This document shows, one piece after another, positions 11,811-23,483 of a stretch of DNA of 64,000 nucleotides. The stretch is taken from positions 1 through 64,000 of the forward strand of contig JAEPRB010000047.1 of NCBI GenBank assembly GCA_016758965.1. Reading direction: 5' to 3'. Source of the stretch: Circinella minor. Its lineage: Eukaryota > Mucoromycota > Mucoromycetes > Mucorales > Lichtheimiaceae. The notes beneath the pieces are model-generated. The model did no database searches and was not told where the DNA came from. It worked only from the letters and a program-made list of their open reading frames with translations. Within the stretch, counting starts at the first letter, position 1, and each line of letters starts with the position of its first letter. The position numbers and the translations under genes are program-made.

Positions 11811-14800
11811 ATGGCAACAGTAAGAACAGCTATTTCGCCATCAGGAACAAAAACTGATCTAGCTGCTCATAATGAAGAACTATTACGCATTGTTGAAAAA
11901 CAGCGTATAATTATTAATAATCTTCAAAAAAGTTTGGCATTAATGACCGATGAGCGCGATAATCTTTTAGAACGAAATCAAGATCTCGAACAAGAGTTAA
12001 TAATGACAACACAACTTGATGTACAACGACCAGATCCTTCATCAAGTTTATCTGAGAAAACTAATCATAAACAGCAAAAGCAACAACAGCAACCAAAAAA
12101 TCAATATCAGCAAGAGCAACAATATCACCAGCAACCGGTACAAGAACCAAAGAAAGAAGCACACCATTTATTAGCTGAAACAATTGAAGCTACAATGCTC
12201 GGCCCTGTACCTCCTCCTCGGTCTCCCTATCGAGCACAACAGAAGGACAGTATACCATCACCGTCTAGTACTAATTCAAGCTCAAGTAATTTGGTCATGT
12301 CAAGTGTATTGGAAAGGTATGGTTCTCCAGATTCAGCCTCTGAATCAAGAATGGGTGCTACCATTGTTGAACCAAGTTTACCCTCAACATATGGCTATGA
12401 CAATCGATCTAGAGCGCCAAGCCCAAGTCCCAGTCCATCTTCTTATCAGCAACATCGTCCTCATGGTAATAATAACAACAATAGCCATAATACCCATAGC
12501 AATTACAGTAATGGTAACAATCATATAAATCAACAAGATTACCATGACAACGGAAGTACTATGAGAACATCATCATCACGAAATGTGTCTCCCTCTCCCA
12601 CGAATAACCATAATCATCAATATCAACAACATGTAGTAAACGGTAATGGTAATTATAGCAATGGAAGTAATATTGAACTCTCGGAGAGTTTCAGCAGTTC
12701 AACATTGGATTTTTCATTACCTCCTGTAGTGGATGCGATGTCGGATAAGGATACTCAAAAATATGCCAAATATCAAGGCGCACATAGGAAAGAAGCTGAA
12801 TCTTACCAACACCAATCGCACCAACAAAATGAATATTACCAACATTCTCAACCATCACAACAACAATATTCAAGCGAAACTACATTATCCCCACCACCAG
12901 GTCGAAAACCTGTAGTTGAACAACAATCCCATCATCCATTGTCACCTGTAGAACAAAATAATACCAATAATAATCATTATCAGCAACAACAACAGCAGCA
13001 TCATACTAATTACCAGTATCAGCAACAACAACAGAACATTTCTCATAATGCAAAAAATACTCCACCACAAATTCAAGTTGAACATCATCATTATCAGTAT
13101 GATAACCATATAAATCGCTCAAGTGAAGATCACGTGGACCAGCGACACCTGCAGCAATCGGAAAGTACACCTCGTAATACAAGAAACGAACAAGAGCCCG
13201 CTACACCAACGACCCCTAACGTCCCACAACAGCCATCATCTCCACACGGAGGAGGATTTTCACTCATGGCGGGCATTAATACAAGAGTAACTGGCTCAGA
13301 TACCATTCAAAATGAGAAAGGCAAAGAAGTTGTTACATTTACCATCTCGGTTCGTAAAGCAAAAGATACTACGGATCCTAATTCTCCATTAGAAGAACTT
13401 TGGCAAATTCAAAAACTTTATTCTGATTTCTTGGCTCTTGATGCTCAGGTAGAATTTTTTTTTTTGGGTACAAGAGGGAAAAGGATATGAAAAAGAGATA
13501 ATAAAAAAAAAAAGAGGGGAAATGGAAACGAAATAATATTCCAACTTTTTTTCTTCTTTTTTTTCTGTAAAAAATATGTAGCTCAAGGCTCAAGGAAAAT
13601 CAGTTGCAAGTAAAATTGCAAAGTTACCTGATAGGGCATTATTCGTTACCCATGCACCAAGTAAAGTTGATCAAAGAATGGTAAAAAAAAAAAAGACCAA
13701 AAAAGAATGTCGTACCATCTAGTATCCTATTAATAGATAATATGTTCGAAAATTCCAACCCTCATTAACAACCCTCCTATTATATCCTACTATTATAATA
13801 GATGGCCATTGATAACTATCTTCAACATGCACTCAGGTTACCTTTGGCTGATATCACTGATCTTTGTGAATTCTTAAGTTCTAATGTCATGGAAAAAAAA
13901 TCACAACCAAAGGTAAGGCAAAAGATTAATTGTTTGTTCTTTTCAAAAAGTTAAGTTGCTAATTAACGGTATTCTATTTATATATATTTATAGGTTTCGA
14001 AGTATCGACAAGGTTATTTGGCGAAACGTGGCAAGAACTTTGGTGGTTGGAAAAGAAGATACTTTTTACTTGATGGTCCTGAACTCAAATACTATGAAAA
14101 TGTAACGTGTCTTTTTTTTTTATTTTCTAAGAAACAAGATTAGGTTATCTGAAGAAACTCGTCGAGTAATTACGAGATGTATTAATTTGATATTTTATTT
14201 TTTATAGGAAGAGGGTCAATTCCTTGGTAAGATTAATTTAAGTCAAGCTCAAATTGGTAAACAAAAGGCACCTGAAAACAGTAAAGAAGCTCCTACTTTC
14301 AAACATGGCTTAATTATTATCGAACCCAAAAAATCTGCACCTGGGGGTCTTGCTCGGCATGTTCTTTGTGGTGATTCTGATGAAGAACGCGATGCATGGG
14401 TGGATGCTATGAGTCAACATATTGATCATGATGCAGTTGCCAAAAATCAAGAACAAGGAAACAAGAAAAATAGTAGCAGTAATAATAAAAAGTCAAGCTC
14501 AGGACAAAGTTTCAGTGACTCTGCCAATTTCTCGGATCCTAGTGCTCAAGCAAGTCATCTTGAAATATTGTTGGCTGGAACAGATGCACTTCAAAAAATT
14601 GCTGCTGCCAATGCTGCTGCCGCTGCTGCGGGTGCGGGTGATGGCAATAAAAAGGACAAGGGTCGTAAAGGATTTTGGGCCAAGAAGTTTACAGGTGACA
14701 AAAATGGTAATGGTAAGAATGGTACTGGTGCAGCTACTGCAGGTGCTACAGGCGATTGGCTGAAAGAGAATGTTGATTCTCCAGGACCAAACCAAGTATT

Positions 14801-15971
14801 CGGTATTCCATTGGAAGATGCTATCAAGGTTGCCAAGGTTTCGGATCAATATGAATTACCTGCAATTGTTTATCGTTGTATTGATTATTTAGAAGCTAAG
14901 GATGCCATTCAAGAAGAAGGTATTTATCGTCTTAGTGGAAGTGCTCTTAAGATCCGTAACTTGAAGAGTAGATTCAATGAAGGTAATTAAATTTATACAT
15001 AAATATTTAAAATAGCATGATTAGCTAAAGCACTTGTATGTACTTAACGATATACTAATGCACCATTTTACTACTTCATTACTTCATTAGAGGGAGATGT
15101 CGATCTATTGGCTTCTGACGAACATTATGATATTCACGCTGTTTCTGGTTTACTCAAGCTTTGGTTACGTGAGCTCCCAGGCAATGTTCTTACTACTGAA
15201 TTGCTCAAAGAATTCTTGAATGTGATGGACCTTGTTGATCGTCGTGAACGTATTAATGAACTTGGCAGACTTGTTTCCATGCTTCCTTTGCAAAACTATA
15301 CACTTCTTCGAACATTATCTGCACATTTGATTCGTGTCGTTCAAAACGCAGGCACCAATAAAATGACTATTCGTAATGTTGGCATTGTATTTTCTGCAAC
15401 TCTCGGAATTCCTACTGGTATTTTCAGTTTATTACTGACCGAATTTGATTATATCTTTTGGACAGGTGATGGTACTCCTACTTCAACTGGTGTTACCAAT
15501 AATAGTGTCAATCAAGACCCTGCAAGCTACTTCCCACCTCCACCTTCCGCGAGAGCTCCTGCACCATCTACCTCAATACAACAGAATAACCACCATAATA
15601 GCCATCACCATCACCAGCAACAACAATCATATCAGCAACCAGATCGAGTGCAGGCACTCCAAGAAGAATCAGCTCTAAGAAACAACCGAAACAGTATAAG
15701 CTACATGTTAAGTGCTCCACGTTCTATTGTTGGTCTTGAGAAGAATGGCAGTCGTGGTACGATCGTCGTTGCTGATGATGACGATGAAGTTGATGACTTG
15801 ACCCTTGATTTCAGTGATGAAGAAACAAGCGGAAACGCTTACAAGACAGTTGAACGACAACCTTATATTCAACCCGCACAATTCCATAATAATCCCTCCT
15901 CAAATACTACCACCAATACACGTGCATATCCTACAGTTGACCCTCATCATTATGCTTCTCACTATTATTAA
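11811..15971 (+). CDS. Bem3-like PX-PH-RhoGAP protein
   Basis: Predicted GTPase-activating protein for Rho/Cdc42-type GTPases in polarised growth. Six exons (11811-13448, 13582-13680, 13802-13912, 13994-14101, 14208-14982, 15091-15971) give 1203 aa. Order: N-terminal coiled coil (about 20-70); a roughly 400-residue Q/N/H/S-rich disordered tract; a PX domain (about 485-615, spread over three exons); a PH domain (about 619-725, [12 protein letters not shown]...[11 protein letters not shown], ending AWVDAM); an Ala-rich linker; and a RhoGAP domain (about 850-1030) with the arginine finger in [10 protein letters not shown] (R near 892) and the KLWLRELP block. The C-tail is acidic and H/Q-rich. 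The PX-PH-RhoGAP order is that of yeast Bem3. KCS1 starts about 200 bases downstream on the same strand. Confidence 0.9.
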
Positions 15972-16179
15972 TCTAATTGTTTTTTTTTATCTATCTTTTC
16001 ATTTTTTATTTTGTTTTCGTTATTTTGTACTAAAAAAAAATACATGTTATTATAATAATATTTTATTTACCGTCTGTCTATATTTTTTTGTTATTCTTCG
16101 CTGGGCTTCACTTTTTATAATATATTTCCTTACCACTCACAAAAAAAAAGCTTCTTTTTTTCTTATATTCTGTCTTGTG

Positions 16180-18295
16180 ATGAGGGAACGAATAGGTGGA
16201 GAAATAATAGAAACAGAAGAAGTTGACGAAACTTATGACTACAATACAACGGACGATGACGATGATGATAGTTTCGATTATCCTCTAAGTAACAATGGCA
16301 ATAATAATGATAACAATAACGATAATGGAAATCAGACACATGGTAAATACTTCGACCCAACGAAACTGACGGCTTCCATCCCCTTATTACCTTTTGATAA
16401 TCAAGTGGGAGGTCATGCATCGTTTTTCCGATTTTCAAAAAGAGCTATTTGTAAAGCAGTTTCCAAGAAAGAACAAGAATTTTATGAACATTTGGAGAGT
16501 CATTATCCACAGCTATTACCATACACACCACTATATCTAGGTGTGCTAAATGTTACCTACAATACCCATCCAGCGTCCAGCATTGATTCTGTGTTTCTTC
16601 CTCAAGTGGTTTTAGAAAAGAATAAACACCTTTTACGCGACTGGCGCGCCTGTCACGAGGAAGGTCGATTGCGTAGACGTCATTCTTCAGCTTCATCACG
16701 TTTAACTCACCAGTCTTCTCGACGATTGCAAGAACAAGTTTTACGTGAAGTATTTTCACCTCAAGCACTCAAAGAACGATTACGACAGGTTCATGATTGG
16801 CAAGCACAACAACAACAGCAACAACAAATTCTTGGTATAACAAATAATTCAGGTATGGATCAGTGTTCGACGTCACTACCACTTTCTCATAGTCTTTCAG
16901 AGCTCGAGAATGTCTCAGCATCATCACCACTCGCAACAACAACGATGACAGCAGGGACAACAGCAATAAAAAAAACACTATCGACATCCACTAGATCAAC
17001 AGGTTCTTTATCTATATCTCCAACAGCTACCATGGCTCCACCCCCATCATCTACAGGATCTGCTATTTCAATTAAGCAAGTTACTCTAAAACCACGACGG
17101 CCTTCAATTATTCACAGTACAACATCGGCGCCAGTGACACCTAATATGCTGGATAAAAAGCCGAGGCGAAATAGTAGACAATCTATTTCATCGTCGCATA
17201 GCAACAAAAGTTGCCATCTAAAGCTCCCTGCCCGATTCACGAGCCATAGTGACGAAGAGGATGGAATTTTTCAAATGGATGATGTGGTTCAATCGTTACC
17301 AATGGATACAAGAAGTGATACTGATTTGATGATCGAGAATCATGAAAAAGATGATCAAGAAGAATCAATACCACCATCTCCTGAACCTCAAGCTCTTGCA
17401 GCATCCAATGGTTGGGAGAAACGGGAGACACCAACCAATCCATGGTCACTCCAAGTATATAATCGGGATATGCAAAGAATTCGACATCATTTGAATGAAC
17501 CAAAAGTAAAACAGTATATTTTAATTGAAGATCTGACAGATGGTGTAAAGTTTCCTTGTGTGCTTGATTTAAAAATGGGTACTCGACAATATGGTGTATA
17601 TGCAACACCGGAGAAGATGAAAAGTCAAACATTGAAATGTGCTCGTTCAACAAGTCAGGCATTAGGTGTACGTGTGTGTGGAATGCAGGCAAGTATCATG
17701 TTATAAGGCTTACTGGTTTGTAAAAAAAAAAAAATAGTTATATTAATACATGTATCACAAATTTATATAGGTATACAAAACCAACACTGAAAATTTCTTA
17801 TTTCAAGATAAATATTATGGACGTAAATTGGATCCCATGACCTTTAGAAATACGCTGGGCGAATATCTCGACAACGGACATGGATGCCAGATACAGCATA
17901 TACCCATTATCTTACGGAAGCTGAGACGTTTGGCAGGAATCATACGATCATTAGAAAATTATAGATTTTATGCGTCATCATTATTAATGATCTATGACGG
18001 AGATCCATCAAGTACTAAGAAGATCGATGTACGGATCATTGATTTTGCACGATGCGTCACTCAGGAAGACGTTCGGCAGTATCATGATGAATTCCCCTTC
18101 CCACCTCGACATAGAGGACCAGATTATGGTTATCTGTTAGGTTTGAAAAGTTTGGCAGCTTGTTTTGAATGGATATATGAAAAACATGGAGGAGATATTA
18201 ATGATTTAGATACCAAAGAAGATTGTATATTTGATGATATAGGTACAGAAGAAAGCCGTAATGTTCATACATCAGCATTTGGCCGAGACCTGTAA
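16180..18295 (+). CDS. KCS1: Inositol hexakisphosphate kinase (Kcs1/IP6K)
   Basis: Phosphorylates InsP6 (and InsP5) to inositol pyrophosphates, which signal phosphate status and activate SPX proteins such as the VTC complex. Two exons (16180-17688, 17771-18295) give 677 aa. The family signature PxxxDxKxG is PCVLDLKMG (residues 459-467). The catalytic half continues with RVCGMQVYKTNT, the S-L-L motif ([11 protein letters not shown]) and the metal-binding IDFA (VRIIDFARC). The long N-terminal part carries acidic runs and S/T-rich linkers and a conserved [13 protein letters not shown] block. The only intron uses a GC donor (CAG|GCAAGT) and AG acceptor; splicing there restores the CGMQVY block shared with animal IP6Ks. 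The start is the Met of MRERIGG, since the upstream part of the open frame overlaps the previous gene's end. Confidence 0.93.
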
Positions 18296-18698
18296 CATCA
18301 GCAGTAGAACAACAAGAAGATAGAGCTGTGCTCTTTTAAAGCTTATAAACACAGTAATTACTTTTTTTTCAAATTTTTCTAAAAAAAAAAAAAGCTTTTG
18401 CTCCTTCCTATCTCCCAACGTTTTTTTTTTCAAATTCTTTTACTATTACCATTCCTCTTTATCTGTACAAAAGTTATTCTTTTTTTCCAATCCCTCAATT
18501 CTATTCAATCCTTACTCTTTGTAATCAATCTTTCCCACTTCCTTTTTTACACAGTTTTTTTTTGTTGTTGCTTCAGAGAAAAAAACAAAGTACATTTTCG
18601 TTCAAAATATATGAAAATACAAATCGTGCATAATTATTTTTTTTTAAAAAAAAGATATTCTTTTTGTGTAAAAGAAAGAGTATGTGTATTTATGTTAT
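18296..18698. other. Convergent 3' spacer between KCS1 and eIF3k
   Basis: Both flanking genes end here, so this should hold two 3' untranslated regions. It is very T/C-rich with several T8-T10 and A10-A13 runs. No gene is seen. Confidence 0.6.
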
Positions 18699-19566
18699 TT
18701 ACATTTCGTTGGAATGACCAATAACCTTGGTAAATTGTTCAAACTTGATGTTTTCACGAACAACGACAGTTTTTGCTTCGTTATCCTTGTTGATAGGAAT
18801 AGATACGGTAGAACCACTCAATTGCCATTCTTGTTTTTCACAGTATTGTTTGAAAGCATCGCCCTTCAATGCAAGATAAGATTCGAGTACAGAAGCAGCG
18901 ATAGTTTGATAAGACATGCTTACAACATGGGCAATAACTTGACGAATAGCATCTTCAAATCCAACAATATCTTTAACCAATTCTTTATCCTTTTCTAATG
19001 TACTCCAAAACTCGGCATATCGCGATTGTTCGAGCAATTGTTGCAAATGTGTCAATCGTTTCACTTCATCTACATCCTAATATATCCAGAGAAACTTTGT
19101 TATTAAACCCTCCTTTCTCTTCTTTTGTTTCATTCCATAGCGATATTCATGGTAGTGTATTAATATATTAATAAATATCGATAATTACCACATAATCAGT
19201 CAAAAGGTACATGCATAAATTATAGTCGGGTTTAGGGATGGCAGTCAATGATTTAGCAAGTACATTAACAATAACAGGAACCTTGCTAAGTTGTGGATTG
19301 AATTGGTATCTGATATAAAAGAAAAGTGTATATATAGCTGAATTAATATATTGATTCACGTACAAAGATGAGTTGACATCCAAAAGTTGTTTTTTTTACA
19401 ATATTTACAATTTAAGCAACACCAAGTTAGCCACTAAATCATATTCGCCATTTTTGCATTGACCAGCGAGGTACTCTTCTAAAACTTCTGTGTTTTCGGG
19501 ATTGTAACGCTCGACGCCATCAATCATGGTCTGAATCGTTTGTGGTCGTTCGACGGAGGCTGCCAT
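18699..19566 (-). CDS. EIF3K: Translation initiation factor eIF3 subunit K
   Basis: Accessory subunit of the eIF3 complex that binds the 40S ribosome in translation initiation. Three exons (19566-19409, 19309-19189, 19076-18699) give 218 aa, the same length as human eIF3k. Recognisable blocks are GVERYNPEN near the N-terminus, YDLVANLVLLKLYQFNPQ across the first intron, YAEFW, GFEDAIRQVIAHVV (PCI/HAM region) and IKFEQFTKVI at the end. Splice sites are canonical and phases close. eIF3k is absent from budding yeast, so its presence is consistent with an early-diverging or filamentous fungus. Confidence 0.93.
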
Positions 19567-20771
19567 CCTTTTTGATATTTGATCACCTTTTGTGGAAGCG
19601 GGTTAGAAAAAAGAAAAGGTCAAGTTAACGTCTCTCGCGAAATTGAGTGGCTTTTTCCCGACTTAGGCCCCTCTGAATTAAATTTGGACATCCAAAATGA
19701 AAATGAGCCACTTTTTAAAGTAGAGCCAAATTGAGGCTACGTTTCTAAAAATGGTGATGAGTTTCCAAGATATGTCAAACATATATAACTGATTGGGCTC
19801 CATGGTCATAACTCTCTTCACTTTATGCTTTCTATGCTGTGAAAGAAATGTACGATATATAGGAGATTTTGACAAATAAATGTATATGTCCAAAATCCCA
19901 AAATAAAGAAAGCAAGAACTCTTTTACTGATACTGATACATTATGTTACAAAGAAAGATAAATGATAATAATATATACGCATGAAGAAGAATATTATTAT
20001 TGCTATGCTTTATTTAGCTATTAGATTAAGATGTAATTAAATATGATATATGTATCCTACAAGATCAAAATGAACTGCATCAGGGAAAACCATAAAAAAA
20101 GGAGAAACGAGTTTATTTTGGATTTTGATTAGATAGAACACAATATCGATAATAAGAAGAGCAGTGATAGTTCAACTCAGTCATCCCATATAAATCAATA
20201 TACTAATTGTAAATTACGTAGTATTTACGTATTATGTTTTATACAAGAAGGTCCAATAAATCGTTTTGACCCAAAATATTGATTCAGGCTACCAGGAAAT
20301 GCCCAACTTTTTAATAATTCGCATTAAAAGACATGGCTTCTATATTGTAATACCTTAACATAAAAAAAACATTGAAATTCATTAGAAACTTTTACAGATA
20401 ATATTGAATAAAATAAATAAAAATGTGTTTCTTATCTTATGTTATTACTTTATTCGGTTCGTTAAAGTATTAATTGATAAGTTCTGAAGGCCTACATTCA
20501 GATTACTCTTTTCATGCGGCTTGTGCAGCCACTCCTAGCTATAGCCCATAGACGAGGCAGTTCAGAGTAGGTGGATGAATCAAGACTTATGCAAAGAGAT
20601 CAACTAACACAAAGAAAGAGAAAGCACCAAAGAGAAATATTTTGTTGCTGCAAAGTAAATAATTAATTAGGGACGTTATTAACCGTCCCTAGAAATTACG
20701 TCAGAGAGAAAATGGAAAACAAACAGTCAAATTTTTTTGTCTTGTTTTCACGGCTTTGCCTACTTTACTGG

Positions 20772-21218
20772 AAGGGAATTGCTACGGACACCCCACAAAT
20801 AAACAGTTATCACCTGAGTTCTTAGACCATATAAATTATAATAGCAGCGTTATCAACACCAATAGCGCATGTTTAACCGCTCATATCTAACATTAAAATA
20901 AACATTATATCTTGTTTGTTTTGTCTTCGTAAGGACTATAACTCCCACGTGAGTACATAATGAATATAGTAGTAAGAAAGCATAAGAAATATTGACTGTT
21001 ATCATAAAAAGTTGAGCTGCTAATATAAGTCTCGCCCATAAACGCTTTTATGCTTTTATAAAACGATAATAACTATATAGATAGTGTATAAATGGCCGGA
21101 TACGATGTAGTTATATCAAATTGTTGTGTGTCTTTGAAAAATTATCAAAGTGGGGTGTCCGTAAGAGTCGAAATTACCTAATATAGTATGTTTTTGGGGT
21201 GTCCGTAGCAATTCCCTT
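20772..21218. mobile_element. MITE-like element with 24-bp terminal inverted repeats
   Basis: The sequence beginning AAGGGAATTGCTACGGACAC at 20772-20795 is repeated perfectly, inverted, at 21195-21218 (24 of 24 bases), giving a 447-bp unit. A partial extra copy of the terminus (TGGGGTGTCCGTA) lies inside the right end at 21151-21163. There is no coding capacity inside, so it would be non-autonomous. Flanking sequence shows imperfect further inverted pairing (TTAC on the left, GTAA on the right) and no obvious target-site duplication, so the superfamily is undetermined. Confidence 0.75.
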
Positions 21219-21613
21219 ACGTAAACGACCTACAAAAGATGGTAGTAACATCAGACAAAAGCAACAAAAAAAAAAAATCCACGTGGATACCCACGAAAAC
21301 CTCTTTTAAGTGGATTACGCGGCAATTATATTCTACTGTTGTTACATCCTTCTTTTCGAGATTTTCCCTTTATCTTGTATTTATTTTATTTTTTTAACAT
21401 TATCATTATCATCATTATCATCAGTATCATCAGTATCTTCAGTATCTTCACAATTATTTTTTATATCTCTTATACTCTTTTACTCTATTTATTCTTATAA
21501 TCCCTTTATTATAAATATTATCATTATCATAACTATTTTGCTTGCCTGAATTTTTTTAAACAATAATAACTTTTACCTTCATCCAATAAGATTTATCTTT
21601 GCTCGTAACCATG

Positions 21614-21670
21614 ATTCGATTTTACCTAGAACAAGGTTCGATTTTACCTGAAATAAGATTCGAATTAAGG
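21614..21670. repeat. Short tandem repeat, 22-bp unit
   Basis: Two and a half copies of a 22-base unit with the core TTCGATTTTACCT followed by a purine-rich spacer ending AAG. The copies differ at a few positions. Confidence 0.75.
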
Positions 21671-22182
21671 AGTTATAATCAAATAATTAGTATAAAAAGG
21701 ATAATTTCTTCCTTTCAGACAAAATAACAATTAGTTCACTCTCTTTCATTTTTATTGAAATAAACTCTTTTCCTGACTATTAGATCGGTTGAATTTGCTG
21801 GTTATAAAAACCTCCCTTTTATTTATCTTTCTTTTGTTGAATAAGTTATTGATATAAATTTCCATATTCCTTGAATCTTTTACTCGGAATATCTTATATT
21901 TTTTTTTACTTTATTAATTACGATCCGAACGGGATGTAATGCTACCTCGGAAGTTACGCTTCGCTTTAAATGTCCCAAATGGATTTTGCATAAAACACTG
22001 ATCAAATATTCAAGAAGTCCTTAAAAGTTACTTTTCTGAAGCCACTGCTACGTTAAAGGGCGGTAATGAATTCCACAGCTTATTGATCTCAATTTTAAAC
22101 ACAATCAAGTAACATAAAGACAACTCTGTTCTTGGAGAATATGCATCTTGAATTTATACATATTACAATGTCCATCCTATAA

Positions 22183-23483
22183 ATGAAGAAATCCGACAAC
22201 TCTACAATACAAAACTTTTATTCGTCAACTGGCGCTATTCTTTCGAGAAATGGTGCTGAAGAACTTGCGAAGGAGGTATGAAGCACATTGAAATAAATGT
22301 AGATTGGTTAACAAACGATAAACAAAGTACTAAGGTGGTGATCAACTTCAATGGTTCTATATTGACTATAGGTTGAGAAAGACGTAGAACAGGTAATGGA
22401 GAACATTAGAATAATCAAGATAAACAAGAAACAAGCAATAATGATGTTATGAGAATAGTCGACGGTGATTATAATCCGAGTGTTGAAGAAACTGAATCAA
22501 TCATGGACGAAGAAGAGGAGGAAGAAGAAGAAGAAGAAGAAGAAGAAAGAGAGGTGACTACTCGTTGTTTCTTTCCAATTTTTAGAGATAATCAGTGTTT
22601 TGTTGCTAACAATTTCGTATCCAGTGCATATTTTTAGACAATGGGTACCCTGCTCTTGCAACAACCAAAGTAATTGATATTGGCCCAGCACCTAAAGATA
22701 ACGCAAACGGTGAAAACAGCAGATTGGCTAAGGAGTTTCATCAGTACAAGGAACAGGGGATGCAAAAAAAAAAATTCCCCATCTTTTACTTAATTGGTTT
22801 AGCTCCTCCAAATAGCGAAAACGAATGCATTTTGAATCTAAAATAAAAACAGCGATACCTCCACTGCTGAGGTTGTCCTTTGAGTCGAAGAATTCCATGA
22901 TCAAACTTTTAAGGATATCAAGGAGCACGATTTAATGATTTCTGAAGTCAAAGGAGTTCAATACTCAAACTGTGTTGCATATGGTGAAGCCAAGGCAGTC
23001 AATACGGATAACCATAGAAAAGGTGTTGATTTGATACGCCTAGCAATATTTGGAAAAGACAGCATTGACGCGTACAAGCTAAATCATGTTATTATATTCC
23101 AGGTTGCCGGTATGGCTAGTGGATTATTCGCTTTTTAATAATACTTTTTTTTACAACGATACGAAGATATTTACATTCTAAATCAATCTTGCTTTTTCTT
23201 TTTTTTTCTTGAAGGAGAAATTGTAACTTTTTTTGTGGAATCACTACAAACAGAAGCCACGTATACATGTATTGAACTAGCACAAATTGGTTTCTCTTGT
23301 GCCATCAGCGATGTAAAAACTTTCATCGATGATGTCAGCTCTTGTTACACGATCTACAAAGCATTGAGATCGATTAAACAATCATTGGATGAAGACTATT
23401 GTCACGACAATCACAGAGAAACGTTGGATGCACCACAATATACGTATGCTATCGATAAAACGAAACCAAACGAACTATTATGA
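22183..23483 (+). pseudogene. Decaying member of a multicopy-type fungal gene family
   Basis: Coding fragments in the right order but with breaks. The first (from 22183) is MKKSDNSTIQNFYSSTG. A second starts near 22398 (NNQDKQETSNNDVMRIVDG), followed by a long Glu run. A third (from about 22632) contains GYPALATTKVIDIGPAP. The last has VAYGEAKAVNTDN, LIRLAIFGKDSIDAYKLNHVI, FQVAG and, after an intron (23113 to about 23214), EIVTFFVESL. The frame must shift near 22395, where the apparent intron would be only 17 nt. There is also an in-frame stop or shift in the 22845-22890 area. The GE(V/A)K...RL..F.K..ID...L....FQV.G pattern resembles a family that I recall as repeated in Mucoromycota genomes; its function is unknown to me. 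It may be a pseudogene or an unusual spliced gene. Confidence 0.5.

Larger units (their letters stand above)
19567..22182. other. Repeat-bearing intergenic region
   Basis: No intact gene. It contains the MITE-like element at 20772-21218, a short tandem 22-mer at 21614-21670, and a trinucleotide-like ATC/AGT tract at 21403-21450. The first part holds the eIF3k promoter. Confidence 0.5.

Noticed and set aside
12184..12528. 114-codon frame inside the RhoGAP gene
   Set aside because: It lies in another frame over a repetitive Q/N-rich coding region and has no motif of its own.
21281..21298. Palindrome around TCCACGTGGA as an operator
   Set aside because: A single CACGTG-type site far from any gene start; it could bind a bHLH factor, but nothing else supports it.
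22395..22415. A 17-nt intron in the family gene
   Set aside because: Too short for spliceosomal removal; a frame-shifting indel is the better explanation.
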